From assembly GCA_964030785.1 (NCBI GenBank), contig OZ034968.1, positions 26,256,686 through 26,320,685 of the forward strand: a DNA stretch of 64,000 bases, read 5' to 3'. The DNA is from Siderastrea siderea (lineage: Eukaryota; Cnidaria; Anthozoa; Scleractinia; Rhizangiidae). A program made the translations under genes and the position numbers. This document shows positions 1 to 11,493 of the stretch, in pieces. The notes under the pieces were generated by a model, which saw only the letters and a list, made by a program, of their open reading frames with translations, had not been told where the DNA came from and did not search any database. Position 1 is the stretch's first letter. Each line of letters opens with the position of its first letter.

Positions 1-157
1 ATGTTGCGTTCAGGTAATATTTTACTGGGGGCAAGTGAAAACTGAAATTTACTGGCCCATTGGGCAAGTGGATCTCAATTTTTTTCCTGCCCTGCAGGAA
101 TAATTTGATGAATAAATGTACTGGCTGCACAAAAATTGACTTAAATGTCCTGAAACT

Positions 158-297
158 AAACTAAGTATCAGGCCTTCTCTGGGGAGCGAATCCCCCTCCC
201 CCCCCTAAACTGAGTATCAGGCCTTCTCTGGGGAGTGAATCCCCCCCTAAACTGAGTATCAGGCCTTCTCTGGGGAGCGAATCCCCCCCCCACCTGA
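158..297. repeat. Minisatellite, three ~45-50-bp units
   Basis: Three head-to-tail copies of a unit containing AGTATCAGGCCTTCTCTGG, followed by GGAG(C/T)GAATCC and a C-run of variable length. The length differences lie in the C-runs, which fits replication slippage. No coding potential is seen. Confidence 0.85.
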
Positions 298-773
298 AAA
301 GCCTGATATTCAGGTTACCATGAAACAAAACTTTGTTCATTCAAAGTTTCTCTGCCCCAAGGTCTATGACTGTACTAACATGTACAAGTAACAAGAAATC
401 AGTGAATATATCCATGGTCGTGTTTCAACTGTTCAGCAATCAAGGGTGGCTTAATGTGAGCTCACCGACATCTAGGAATTTAATTCAGTAATCACAAAAA
501 AACTAAAACAACAATCAAGAAAGCTCCCAAATTATTGGTAAAGTCAAAACATAGCTGAATGGGTGATAGTTTTTGATGACTAAATAATTATCAATAATTG
601 CAAGTGTCCATAGGATTTGTTAGGATATTTGTTGTAGCCAACTGAGTTATTCATCAAATTGTTTCTGGCCTTTACACCTCATTTACAGTGTTATATTCTT
701 AGTTGAAAGAAGTAAGATCCCATGTAACCTTTGATTACATAACACAACAGCAACAGCAGTTGCACATCACCTA

Positions 774-1330
774 TGTTCATACAAGTTATTGATGTTAAAT
801 GTTGTGAGGGAGTGACTCTGCAGGATGAGACTTGACATTATGGAGCAAGGTGTCCAACACGTACAATAATTTTTCTCTCTTGAAAGAGTAGCCCTCAGGA
901 GATGATATAATAAAGTTACTGGTTTAATGTTTGAGTCAGGCTTGATAAGACTGCAACAACAGGAAGACAAACCAACAAGGGGTGAAACACAAAAGTACAG
1001 GCAAACTGGTAACCTTTTTGGCAAATTAGGGATGCTTGCTCACCTGGTACTTTCAATAATATCGTTTCTTTTCTTTGAGACCCAATATTTAGGGCCAATT
1101 ACATGAGTTGGGCTGGCCCATGGTTAGCCAGGCTGGTTCAAGCCATGATGACTGTTCAGCCTGGTACTCTAGCTGGGATTCTGGCATCACATTGTTGGGA
1201 TCCTTGCAAACAGGGCTGAGATTTTCCCATATAATTGCTTGGCCCAATTTTACTTTTGGTATGTTTTGGTATGTCTCACCCTGCAGAGTCACTCCCTCAC
1301 AACATTTAACATCAAAAACTTGTATGAACA
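774..1330. repeat. Inverted repeat pair (58-bp arms)
   Basis: The segment at 774-831 is the reverse complement of 1273-1330 with few mismatches; the shared core is GTGAGGGAGTGACTCTGCAG. The arms are separated by about 440 bp with no convincing gene. It may be a small non-autonomous DNA element, but I could not find a target-site duplication. ORFs crossing it on both strands mirror each other and are not genes. Confidence 0.6.
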
Positions 1331-1585
1331 AGATATATCCAAGATATATCCACAAAATATCCACAGGCTTCCCACACAAACTTTGTGGACAGTAGTATGT
1401 AGTTTCAAGATGTAATGTATAGTCCTGGATATTATTGAAATGTCCCTATTAACACGAAATATTGCAAAGAATACTTACCCTTGAGTTTAAAATAAACAAA
1501 ATATTCAGCAGCTCACGACTCAAGTTTTTGACAAATGTACAATTGAATGCTACGAAGAAAAATCTTTAACCACTGAGCTTGCCTT

Positions 1586-2094
1586 TAAGGTCGACACACA
1601 GAAGGGGACTAGTCCCTGCGACTGGTCCCTGCGACTAGTCCTGGGGACCAAGTCCCTTTGTGTGAACTACCCATTTTAGTCAAAAAATGTAGTCGTGGAG
1701 GCGAAAATTCGGTCCCTACAAGTCCCACGAATTCAAACTTGTTTGAATTCTGTATTGGGAGTCTTGATCGGCGTTGTCTTTTTATGCTTCTGTACCGGCA
1801 ATATAGGACACTGGAGGAAAAACTTTATTGAAATTGCAAATGACAAGCACTGATAGACCGCACGAGGTATGAACCGGTTTGCAGTTGATTTATTCAATGT
1901 TTTGTGGTTAATCCAGTAAATTTGGTTTCACTGTTGAGGGTCACTTTATTTTTCGTCTCCACATTTTGGTGAATTTCAGTTAAAGCGCCCTAAATTTAAA
2001 CCCTTCAAGGGACTTGTCCCCGCAACTATTCCCTTTGTGTTCACTACAGGGGACCAGTCGCAGGGACTAGTCCCGTCGTGTGTGCGGACCTTTA
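1586..2094. mobile_element. Non-autonomous TIR element, ~0.5 kb
   Basis: The left end (AAGGTC followed by CACACAGAAGGGGACTAGTC) and the right end (ending GGGACTAGTCCCGTCGTG then GGACCTT) are inverted copies over about 45 bp. A CTGCGACTGGTCCC motif repeats just inside the left TIR. There is no transposase in the interior. The superfamily cannot be assigned because the target-site duplication is unclear. Confidence 0.65.
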
Positions 2095-2689
2095 TGGTTT
2101 AGAAACTGAGCGACAGGAATTTCTGGGCCAGTCTGAAATGCAGTTTTACTTCCTTGTTCTTCTCTTATTATGTACAGTAGAATGCTTCGCAAAACCCTTC
2201 AAATTGTAAAAATTCACCATTTAGAGCCACAAGGACCAAACAGACAACCATTGAAGTGATTCCATTTAATTGAACTCAAACGTAACTATTCTTCGCAGTA
2301 TTCCATGTTAATGGGGATGTTTCAGTATTGCCATATACCCTAGTTTACCAAGAAACCGGTTTTGAAATTTCAGTTTATTTTTAATTTCGCCGGAGGGTAA
2401 AAAGTAACGAGAACTGATAAATTGAAGTTCACACTAAACGGAGTTTCTGTTATAATACGTCATCAACTGCCTTAAGATGGGATTAACATTCTTTGTCATT
2501 GCTTAGAAAATAACATGACTAAATGAAAGGTTGACAAATCAAGAGGCCAATGCATGGGTTTCTGCTTAACTTTTTCTGACAAGTCACTTTCCGTCATGAT
2601 TAGTTATTGAATATCATGACTATTGTCATAGATACAAATATTAAATAATAATCTGTAAGTTGTTGGAAAGTTTGCGAATAATCAACGGT

Positions 2690-3235
2690 AAAAAATCGTA
2701 CAGAGCGTAAATAACGGTGCTTAAAGATGCGTAGTGGGCTGAAAAGAGGCGTAAAGTTTTCTTAAGTGTTCACAGCAAAGCCGCTCAAAATACAACGGGA
2801 AAATCGTTGATGATCACCTTATATTTCATATTTGCCTGTCTTCCGCAAAAGTAACCTGTCAATTAAAAAAATGAATAGCGCATAAAGAAGGATAAAGAAT
2901 CGTAAAGAGCATAAACAGTACTGCGTAAAGATTCGTAAGCAGCGTTAAAGAGCCGTAAAGTATTGACAGCAATGCCAGACAAAATACAGCGGGAAAATCC
3001 TGAATGAATACGGAGACGTAAAAATTTCATTTCTTTCTCTATTTTAACAAATAATAACCTCTTATTACACCCATCTTCATTTTTGTGCTTTACGTATCTT
3101 TATTGCCCTTTACGCAGCCTTTGCGCTTTCTGTGAATTTACGTGTCTTTACGCACGACGGGACCGATACGTAAAGAAAAGGCCTTTTATTTACGTATATT
3201 TACGCGTGATATAAACATTCGTAAATCAATGATTT
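2690..3235. repeat. Field of GTAAAG / CTTTAC motifs
   Basis: The 5' half is dense in CGTAAAG-type motifs (for example near 2705, 2750, 2900, 2925 and 2955). The 3' half has the complementary CTTTACG form (near 3090, 3112 and 3149), followed by GTAAAG and TTTACG again. The arrangement is a loose, degenerate inverted repeat with many short copies of one motif. There is no gene. It could be a subterminal-repeat element whose transposase-binding sites are still visible. Confidence 0.45.
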
Positions 3236-3837
3236 CATGCTGTGCATAGAATTCATTATCATTTCGATAGAAGACACGATAGGTTATTCCTATGGGGCCG
3301 CTGTAACACTCCTTACCCGTTCTCCACTCCATGGTGCCTCTGTCAGATGATTTTTGTTTTTTCTGCGCTCCTCATCCCACCCCTTTCTTTCACTGGCTTG
3401 TACCTTTCATCTGAAAGAGGCCGCCAGATTCCCATAACTTAAAGGAGTGCGGGTAAGACCAGTGTAATTAGAATACTGTCAAAAACATAGGAACTTTTGT
3501 AGTATGCACAAGCTCTTTTCTGAGTCGCTTTACAATACTAAACAAATAAGGAATGTTTCCAGGACGTTTAAACAAACTTTCCGTTGAAGTTCTTCGAAAA
3601 TTTCAGCCCATCGCTAGAAATCGGGGACATTGGAGCCAGCGCCTTTTCGGGTGTCCGACATAGACAGCTTTTTTAAATGGTGCATACCGCTGATCAAAGC
3701 GGCATAGTTTGAGCTCATATTTCACGATGGTGCACGATGCAATAAGTTGCCTTACAAAATGATGTTTTGGCCCATATAAAAACCACTGACCAAACTAACA
3801 TTTGAATGTACTGAAATTTAGCTTTCGAAGGATGGCT
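3236..3837. other. No gene seen
   Basis: This stretch holds a CACTCCTTACCCG segment near 3308 with a partial reverse complement near 3445, and a 66-codon ORF with no recognisable features. Nothing here can be supported as a gene. Confidence 0.4.
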
Positions 3838-4011
3838 TTTGTAGCGTAGTTGGGCCAGAACGTCATGGTAGCCCACATATAGGTCAAGAACGTCATGCTA
3901 GCCCACATATAAGGCACTAATGTGAAGGTAAGTGAGTACATGTGAAGGGAAGTGAGTACAAATGAAAGAAAGTGAGTACAAGTGAAGGAAAGTGTGTGTT
4001 AGTGGAGGTTG

Positions 4012-5167
4012 TAGCCTCCCACGCAGTCGTTTTTAGGAGAGTCGTATTTCACTCCCCTCCACAAACGCCTGCTTACCCGAGATCAACATTCCTTTCCGCC
4101 GCTTAGCCAATCACATTGAACCTACTCACGTCCGGTAGGTTGACCTTGACCGCAGGACGCTTTTCCCGGGAATGGAGATGAACAAGATAAAATAGTATGG
4201 CGGAGACAAATGATCTAGATAGAGCTGTTAGCACCGTGTGCTCAAAGTTCAAGATTTCTCGGTTGAATGCATTCCAGATGAAAGCAATCTCCGAATTTGT
4301 GAAGGGAAGAGCGATATCTTCGTTAGTTTACCGACTGGCTGTGTTGACACTGGAGTTGACGTGGAGAGTGGAGCGCTAAACGCTTGTCTTACGAGTTCAG
4401 CACCCGAATACTGTGGCGATGTCCATGCCAAAGGATTTCCGAAAAATACAGCTGGACGACTATAAGAAGTACAAGTGGTAGCGACGTATTCGGCAGTGGT
4501 TGAACTTGTCGATGAGTCAGTAAACATGAGTGATTTCGCCGCTGACGCTCGCTTTGTTGTTGTCAAATGTGTGATGTTTTCGTCTCCGATCTCAACAACT
4601 TGATCGGCTCGTTGCCATTTTTCCCTTCGATTTGTGGATTGGTAAATGCCACAGATCTCCTCTTTGGTGCTTTCCAAATTGTTCCTTGCTTTTTCTAGTC
4701 GCGGAAGTCTCTTGTAGCATTTAGCGTTGCAAATAAATAATTCGGATCCAGAGTTGCGATGTTTGCTTATATTTTTTCTCAGATTGCCGTCTCGATCAAG
4801 CGAGGAAGCTCAACTGCACTTTTCCCGAAAAGTCTAACCCTCCCAGCAGATGACTGAGTCAAATTGTCGCACAAAAAGCACTTGTATTCACATCCAGTAA
4901 TTTTTTTCGGTGTTTCAGCCATCGTAACGCGCCATGCCATGCATATTCCAATTCCAACTTCACAGCGTCCGCATCTCTCAAGGAAGAATTCGCGGGAAAT
5001 TTACAACGCTTTTTCTGATTGGTCATTGTAAGACAATACCTCACTGTTCATTGGACGGATTGCCACGCGAATAAAACAATGGGAAAGGAATGTTGATCTC
5101 GGGTAAGCAGGCGTTTGTGGGGGGGAGTGAAATACGACTCTCCTAAAAACGACTGCGTGGGAGGCTA
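4012..5167. mobile_element. RecQ-bearing TIR element, copy 1 (9-bp TSD)
   Basis: The TIRs are about 85 bp. They start TAGCCTCCCACGCAGTCG and include ACAAACGCCTGCTTACCC; the inverted copy lies at about 5084-5167. The flanks TGGAGGTTG (4003-4011) and TGGAGGTAG (5168-5176) match at 8 of 9 bases, a size typical of Mutator-like elements. The interior has the start of a RecQ-like helicase and no transposase, so this is a deletion derivative. Length and terminal hexamer match the second element at 18873-20018. Confidence 0.8.
4197..4380 (+). pseudogene. RecQ-like helicase, truncated 5' fragment
   Basis: The start codon at 4197 begins a reading frame MAETNDLDRAVSTVCSKF with a following FQMKAISEFVKG. 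This resembles the N-terminal Q-motif region of RecQ-type helicases, where a conserved Gln precedes the Walker A motif. After about 37 residues the frame shifts. The +2 frame continues as KSDIFVSLPTG, which matches the run-up to Walker A, but the GKS that should follow is replaced by unrelated sequence. The fragment therefore cannot be an active helicase. It lies about 185 bp inside the left TIR and reads inward, the expected position for a gene carried by the element. The family assignment comes from memory of RecQ-like proteins that are abundant in cnidarian genomes. Confidence 0.65.
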
Positions 5168-5260
5168 TGGAGGTAGGTGCGTTAATCAGTTGGTGTATAT
5201 AATTATTCATATAGGATTGTAATGTTATTAGTGCCTTATATGTGGGCTAGCATGACTTTC

Positions 5261-6754
5261 TTGCCCGTATTTGGAGCATGTTCGGCCGAAATATCGCAGT
5301 TCGAAGACAGCGGATTTTTGGAGCTTTAGCGTGGACTTTCAGGTGTATCGCCGAATGCTATTTTTTCGTGGTTTTCAAGTGCAAAAAATAAACATCAAAA
5401 TCAATCGGTTAGTCTGTTCCATGTGTAGTTTTACTGAATCCACTTGCACATTTTTCCGATCCCATTATGTTTCCCCGTAATCGCTGTTTATAAACTATGA
5501 GTTTTCTGTTTTTCGATATATTTTTTGGCCGCTAAACTGCTCACAGAACACCGTAAAAAGTAAACAAAAAATTCGAAGTATCCACCTTGTTTTTTGTACT
5601 ATATCTTTCTTGATACACCAGTTTACCATGAACCGGTTGCACATTTTTACTTTAACAAATTGGTCAAGAGATATTTCTCGAAATTTTTCAATCTCCATAC
5701 ATTTCTTTGTTGTTGTTGCGTTCGCTCCGATGGTCAATTTACCGCAGGATTTGTTGACCGTGGGCTCAAATGTCCCCGATTTCTAGCGATGCACGGTATA
5801 ATTTGTTGTCATTCCGCATAAATTTCATTCTTCAGTCATAATTTTAGGCCATTCCGCAAATCATGCTTGAGCCATTCCCCTTTTACCTTCACCGGTCTGT
5901 ACAGGCCTTGTCACAGTGCCTTTGATAACAATAAGTATGCCTTCGAGATATTATTAGATGTTGGCTCCTACCTGTCTGCCATATATTAAAGGCTTCTTTT
6001 AATGAGAACGTCTTAAATTAAACATTTCTGGCCCATAACGGAGATTTCTTAGCCATCACTGAACCCATGCATGTAGCAAATTATCCAGCTGACGACGGGT
6101 TATCATTCACACCCACAAAATTACAATTCGCTTGTGAATAGCTATTTTTATCGCACTTGTAACTTTGAAAGAAGAAGGTTTAGTTACCACGCCGAATTAT
6201 TTTTCTGTTCACCTTTGCTGGACAGTCACACTTAAACTTCCATCCACTTTCATCCAAAACTTCAAACATGCTCCTTGTTGGTAACCTTTCAAAGACAGAA
6301 GAACTTGTTCACTATACGGATATTGCTCTGGTACCCATCCAATATCTTTTAACCCAACTATAGACATGCATTAAGGAATGATAAAAGAAAAAATTATGGG
6401 CACTAATAAACAAGGCCATCAATAAAGTATGACTTTTTGTTCTCGCGAAAATTAGAGCATGTCAATAAAGTACTCAACATATGCTCACTAAAGTGCAGTT
6501 AGTCATCAGACGTCAATCAGCTCGAGACTAATCTGTGATCGAAGCAAAGGTGAGTATTCAATTTTGTTGCCTTTGCCTTTTAGCTGTTGTCCCAGCTAAG
6601 TTTGGCTCAGTGATTCAGTGCATAACTACAGACGTTCGGATGCTCCTCACTACAAGAGTAGTCACGAAAAGCTGCCTGAAGTTCGACTGCTAAGCGTAAC
6701 ATAGAGCTAGTCGTTAGCATATCAGAAGATCAGTGGTGTGGTACCATCTCTTAT
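5261..6754. other. No gene; one transposon-end fragment
   Basis: Apart from the TIR fragment at 5810-5895 I see no gene or delimited element. Several short ORFs lie here, one rich in Phe and Cys codons, without family features. AAAG|GTGAGT near 6549 looks like a splice donor but has no recognisable exon upstream. Confidence 0.35.
5810..5895. mobile_element. Solitary end related to the 23218-25489 element
   Basis: The stretch with CATTCCGCATAAATTTCATT, GCCATTCCGCAAATCATG and the end CCTTTTACCTTCACCG resembles the right TIR of the 23.2-25.5 kb element. That TIR has CATTCCGCATAATTATGCC and ends CCTTTTACCCTCACCG. No matching left end was found upstream, so this may be a solo or decayed end. Confidence 0.5.
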
Positions 6755-7270
6755 TTTATAGCTAGGCTTGAAAATCGAACATCGAGCGGCAAACTTTAAA
6801 ATTTCAAAATCGCTCAAACTTGGGCTATTAGTAGTCCATATTCAGTTATTCATCGCTATGCGTTTAATTTCTGTAATACTTTTTTCTGTCGGCAGAAATT
6901 AACAAAATAAAATTCATGGTCAGACAAGGGAAAATTCAGCTTGAAAATTAGTCTTTTTTAAGCAAACCGCTCGCTTAAAATTTAAAGCCAGAAGACATCC
7001 ACTTGTTATCAACTTATTCTACAACCTTTCCTGAGTTTATTTTGTTATTTGTATTAAGATTGAAAATAATCATATAAGACACTGAGACAGACCTGAGAAA
7101 ATTCATCCAATTTGTACATGGAAATGACTAGTCAAATTGAAAAAAATAATTTAACCTACTACCTTTACCACAAATAAAACGAAATTCAAAATTTAAAGTT
7201 ACGAATAGATGGCCTTTAAGCTGATATAAAACTTTTTCGGGGGAAATCACATCGTGCTCTGTGAAGGAAT

Positions 7271-7891
7271 GCACAAAATATCCCAAAATCGCGAAATACA
7301 ACAGATTGCGTGACAGACGTGACAGATGGTACAGATGTGCATATTTTTGCCCTAACTCGGTCCTGTTGTTGTTATTGGTGTTGAATTTTATTATATTTTA
7401 TTTTTTTTAAGAAAAAATAACACGCAGTTTAATTGTTTTATCAAGTTTTCCCTCACTTCCGTGAGTGTTATGCAGTGCAGAGTACTGTACATACTGTTGC
7501 TTCTTTCATTCGGATCATGTAATGTACATGTATCAGCTACTTTACGAGTTCATATCAAATGCATGCTGACGCAAATATTTTAGAAAGATGCCAGTCACTG
7601 ATAATTCAAATTTTAAAGTTTTAGTTTTCATTGTTTTAGCTAGGAGTTTTTATATTTTCTTGATTCTTAATTATATTATTTTATTTGTCTGCGTTGCTGT
7701 GGCTGTTAATTTCATTAACAAGTTTTGCTCCAGATTTCCCACGGCCTATCTTTCGGGCTCTGCAAAGACTGCGATGGCATTTTCGTGCTCTTTTCAGAGT
7801 AGAACCGGAACGTCCTGCTCGTATGATAGGTTAGACAAGAACACGAGTCTTGAAATAATCAGTTTACGCAACTGCTCAAAGGATATTACAG
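7271..7891. other. No gene seen
   Basis: AT-rich. The longest ORF (7588-7911, + strand) is 107 codons of hydrophobic, Ile/Val/Phe-rich sequence with no family features. It runs into the TIR of the next element, so it is probably spurious. Confidence 0.4.
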
Positions 7892-8095
7892 CACAGGTAG
7901 CCAAAGCTTAAATTTTGACTGAAAATTAATAACATTTTGTGAAATAAACAGTGTTTCTTTGTTTATATCTTACATACTTGCTATCTAGGGCAAAAATTCG
8001 CTCTTCGAGCGAGAATAAGCGTCTTTCTAATTTTTGCTCCCAATTAGAATAATAATATTATGCAAAGGTTGCACACTGATCTGCGATTTCACCAT

Positions 8096-10381
8096 AGGAA
8101 GCCCAAGCATAATATTTGAATATCATTAAAAATGGCGTTTCAAAATATAAGACTTTGTATGGGATTTCGAAGCGAACATTTTGAGCAATACATAACCGCA
8201 AACTAACTGAATAAAGTTCATGAAACATTACATGGTGTTGTTTGCTATCCTTACAACGCATTTTGAGCAATTTTAGGTCTATTTACCTTACTGTGTATTA
8301 GTACATGTATAATACATTGACACTTGTGTTACGCGTCTGGTGAAATTCTATCCACAAGACAAAAACCGCATACAGCAATTACTGTGGGCGTATCAAGTCA
8401 CTAACAGCCGACAAACAGTAAAGAAAGAGACAAGGGACGAAAGCAATTTCGGCCCAATTTTCAATCCCCGATTAATCGCGACAGTTGGACCAAAATGCCC
8501 TCATTTTTAGCAAGTGATATGAAAATAAAATTTTCTACCAAGCCGGATTAAAAAATTAATCAGAAATTTCCTCTAATCCGACTTTTGGGAAGCGAATTTT
8601 TAGAGTTGAACGCTGCGCTTTCGTTCAATGTGGACCGGAGGATACCGGTGACGGAAATGCGTCATCAATTACATAATGAAGCGTTATGCGCATAATCGGA
8701 AGTGATTTTGACAATTCGGTCTTTCAGAACATGCGCAAAAGCTTAGCAACGCTATCCCGGGAAACGTGGTTCCCTTTCGCGGAAAGTCGAACGTGTACAG
8801 TATTTTTCGTGGTTTTACCGTAGATTCATTCATCCATAGGATGTTTTGAAGGAACTGAAAGAATTTTCTTAAAATTTTAATCCTTGAGAAAAGTTCGGCG
8901 GCACTGCCTGCGGTGGCACTGCCTGTACATATTGGCATATTTGAACACCCAGTCAATGGAATTGCTGACCGCAACAGGAGGAAAGATATCTAGCTCCTAG
9001 ACACGAAACTCACAGTTTCAAGAGGAGTTAGTCACACATATTTGACTGAAGCCGAGTTCAGCCATCTATTACACGTTGCATAGCTCTAAAGAAGTTACAA
9101 CTTCAATTTCTTGACGAGATGGGTCTATAGATCACACTCCGTGATGCGAAACCCTACATCCTGCAACAGAGTGTTTAAGACAATATTAGCCGGGCCCGGC
9201 GCTACAAACAAAGAAACTCGTCAAGTTGCAGATAATATTTCGGATCCTTTATTGTCAGAAATTTAAGCATTAGGGGCTGCAAAACCTATCAAGTCCGTAA
9301 ACAAGCCAAATTCAACAATCTAATATGCCAATAGCGGCATTAAAAGTCGCTTTACAGACGATCAAAGGTCAGATATTACAAACAGGCGTAGAGCCGTAGG
9401 AGTCCATCATACAAATAGCAGACATGACCTTTATACAGTAACAGTCCTTAAAATGCGACGCCTTTAATTTTAACGGCTCTATTCAGTCTCCATTTAAAAA
9501 TCCTCCAGACTTAACCCACTACAAATACAAGAAGCTAAATTGGTCAAAAAACCGAGTGATCTAAGGCGCGGCTTACAAAGACGTGAAGTAGGAGTCGTGC
9601 AGGCCTTCCCACACCCTTTTACTTCCGTTTCCGTCACCGGTATGTTACGGTCCACATCGCACGAGTCACGTAGTACTTGTTTCTTCCCTTGTCTCTTTCT
9701 TCTTCTCGGCACTTCGTGCCTCGCTTCGGAAAGCTTCGCTTTCCGGAGACGTCACCCGAAGGGCGACGATTGTCGGCCTTTTGTCTTGCAGATAGAATTT
9801 CACCAGACGCGTAACACGACAGCGTGAAGCTCTGTTCAGTCACGTTCATTGTTTTGAATTACAAGATCGATTTGCGCGGTGAATTGAGCTAGCATTACGG
9901 TCAAACATGACTCCTCTGCGCCCTGTGTGCAAATCAGTGAAGTCTACGACACAAGCGACTTGTTTCATTTTTTAAGGGGGGGGGGGAATTCCTTTTCTGA
10001 CTCTTGCGTTTGGCTCGGCTTGTTTGACGAGTTTCCGCCGTAATTGTAATGTTTTTTGCGCTCTGTTTGCAAGAAACAAGAAAACACGGAGTTGTCTTGG
10101 AAGTCAATTGAATGATTTTGACGGTTTCACAACAACGATTTTCACAACAAGACATATGTGTTGTTTGCTGTAAAAAAGGTTTTGAACATAGATGTTTAAT
10201 ACGGGGAAGCTGTTTTCGTCAAAAGGACCAACACGCGCCAGGACCAGCCGCCATTTTTATTTACGCTTGACCGAAACTTTTTCCTAAATTTTAAATGTCT
10301 AAGGTTGTCCGTCTTTGGTCTCAGATTTCTTTTTTATTCAGTATTTATTTTATTTTATTGTATTATTTTTTGTATTGACAG
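8096..10381. other. Interior of the PIF1 element, no gene recognised
   Basis: A CpG-rich stretch at about 9690-9790 contains several short snap-back motifs such as GGAAAGCTTCGCTTTCC. A G-run lies near 9977. ORFs of 60-95 codons on both strands overlap each other and show no family motif. Confidence 0.4.
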
Positions 10382-10509
10382 ACTAACGGCCGAGCAGTGC
10401 AGAATTCTTGAGACTGCAGAGCGTGGACACAACATATTAATTACGGGCCTAGGGGGGTCTGGGAAGTCGTACTTGATTAACGGCATTGTTAAAAGTTTGA
10501 GGACCAAAG
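10382..10509 (+). CDS. PIF1-like helicase exon (Walker A)
   Basis: This exon lies between a good acceptor (pyrimidine-rich, then TTGACAG) and the donor AAAG|GTAAAA. It encodes LTAEQCRILETAERGHNI and continues LITGLGGSGKSYLI. It contains the Walker A P-loop GLGGSGKS and the N-terminal Q-like region (LTAEQ) of PIF1-type SF1B helicases. It ends in NGIVKSLRTKG, where the family normally continues toward a (C/A)STGIAA motif. I could not find the following exon. The exon is inside the 7892-11288 element, so it is probably a transposon passenger. Its integrity beyond this exon is unknown. Confidence 0.65.
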
Positions 10510-10876
10510 GTAAAAATGTTTATACCGTCGTGGAACGCGCGCGAGTTTTTGTCTGGTGGTTTTTCCCGGCAGATTGTAAACAGAGTGTGACATTTCATGC
10601 GTGAAGCGTGACCATTTGCTTACTGTTCACAACTCCCCGACACAGTACTTTTTGTCACGTCCACGCCATTGTGCGAATTGGCTAGTGAGAAGAGAACAGC
10701 GAGATGAAATTAGCATATTTGCATATATTTGTGCGCAGAGGTCGGCGGTCGAATACCGACATTTGGTTTCTTATACAAGAAGCTCAAAATATTGCTGTTT
10801 ATGGTGACAAAATGTTGGGAAAGATGAAAATTTTCCGGCGTATAGTTGTTTTTCGACTATGGATTCATTCAGGTTT

Positions 10877-11000
10877 GGGTGTCAGTAAAACACGGGGTCG
10901 AGGTCGGTTTTATGTTTTGGTTAGGGCAAGACAACAGAAAACGAAACAAAAGAACAATGGACCCCGACCCCGACCCCAACCCCGTGTTTTACTGACACCC
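10877..11000. mobile_element. 124-bp hairpin MITE with 9-bp TSD
   Basis: The ends GGGTGTCAGTAAAACACGGG and CCCGTGTTTTACTGACACCC are perfect inverted copies. The direct duplication TTCAGGTTT flanks it at 10868-10876 and 11001-11009. It is nested inside the PIF1-bearing element. A 9-bp duplication suggests a Mutator-type transposase mobilised it. Confidence 0.9.
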
Positions 11001-11493
11001 TTCAGGTTTGAGGAAATTGTGAGTGGAAATGGCGCATTTCAAGAAATATAGCTCATTTAGTGAAAAGAGGTATGCTTTTGTGCGGGTGAAATGGCAGATC
11101 AGTGTGCAACCTTTGCATAATATTATAATACTAATTGGGAGCAAAAGTTAGAAAGACGCTTATTCTCGCTCGAAGAGCGAATTTTTGCCCTAGATAGCAA
11201 GTATGTAAGATGTATAAACAAAGAAACACTGTTTATTTCATAAAATGTTATTAATTTTCAGTCATAACTCAAGCTTTGGCTACCTGTGATTACAGGTCAT
11301 TGTTCCCACCTGTCATTTTCTGGAAAAACCACAGAGAGCGAACTTATACTCGCTAGAGTTGGTGTTTTTAGCGAGGAGGAGGCTTCATCTTCTCAAAAAT
11401 TGGACACTATTTGCCCATATCACAGGCGTAAACTCGGGGTTGGCTGGCGGCGAAACTTTACCAAGTGCAATGTACCGCAAATCATATCCAAAC

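Larger units (their letters stand above)
3880..5260. repeat. Outer inverted repeat interrupted by the RecQ element
   Basis: GTCATGCTAGCCCACATATA near 3890 and its reverse complement near 5230 extend to about 30-35 bp of inverted match (core AAGGCACTAA). Short direct repeats of an AGTGAGTACAAGTGAAGG type unit lie at 3920-4000. If the 4012-5167 element and one TSD copy are removed, the two arms come together as a small older element. The RecQ element therefore appears to have landed inside it. Confidence 0.55.
7892..11288. mobile_element. 3.4-kb long-TIR element with PIF1 helicase exon
   Basis: The TIRs are about 205 bp (7892-8095 and 11085-11288). They begin CACAGGTAGCCAAAGCTT and share AGCGAGAATAAGCGTC and GCAAAGGTTGCACACTGATC. 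The flanking ATTACAG occurs at 7885-7891 and 11289-11295, giving a 7-bp target-site duplication. The interior carries one PIF1-type helicase exon (10382-10509) and a small nested hairpin element (10877-11000), but no recognisable transposase. Superfamily unknown; 7-8-bp duplications would suit hAT- or KDZ-like elements, but the termini do not settle it. Confidence 0.75.

Noticed and set aside
9540..9849. ORFs of 70-95 codons on both strands
   Set aside because: CpG-rich snap-back sequence inside a transposon. The ORFs overlap in antisense and have no motifs.
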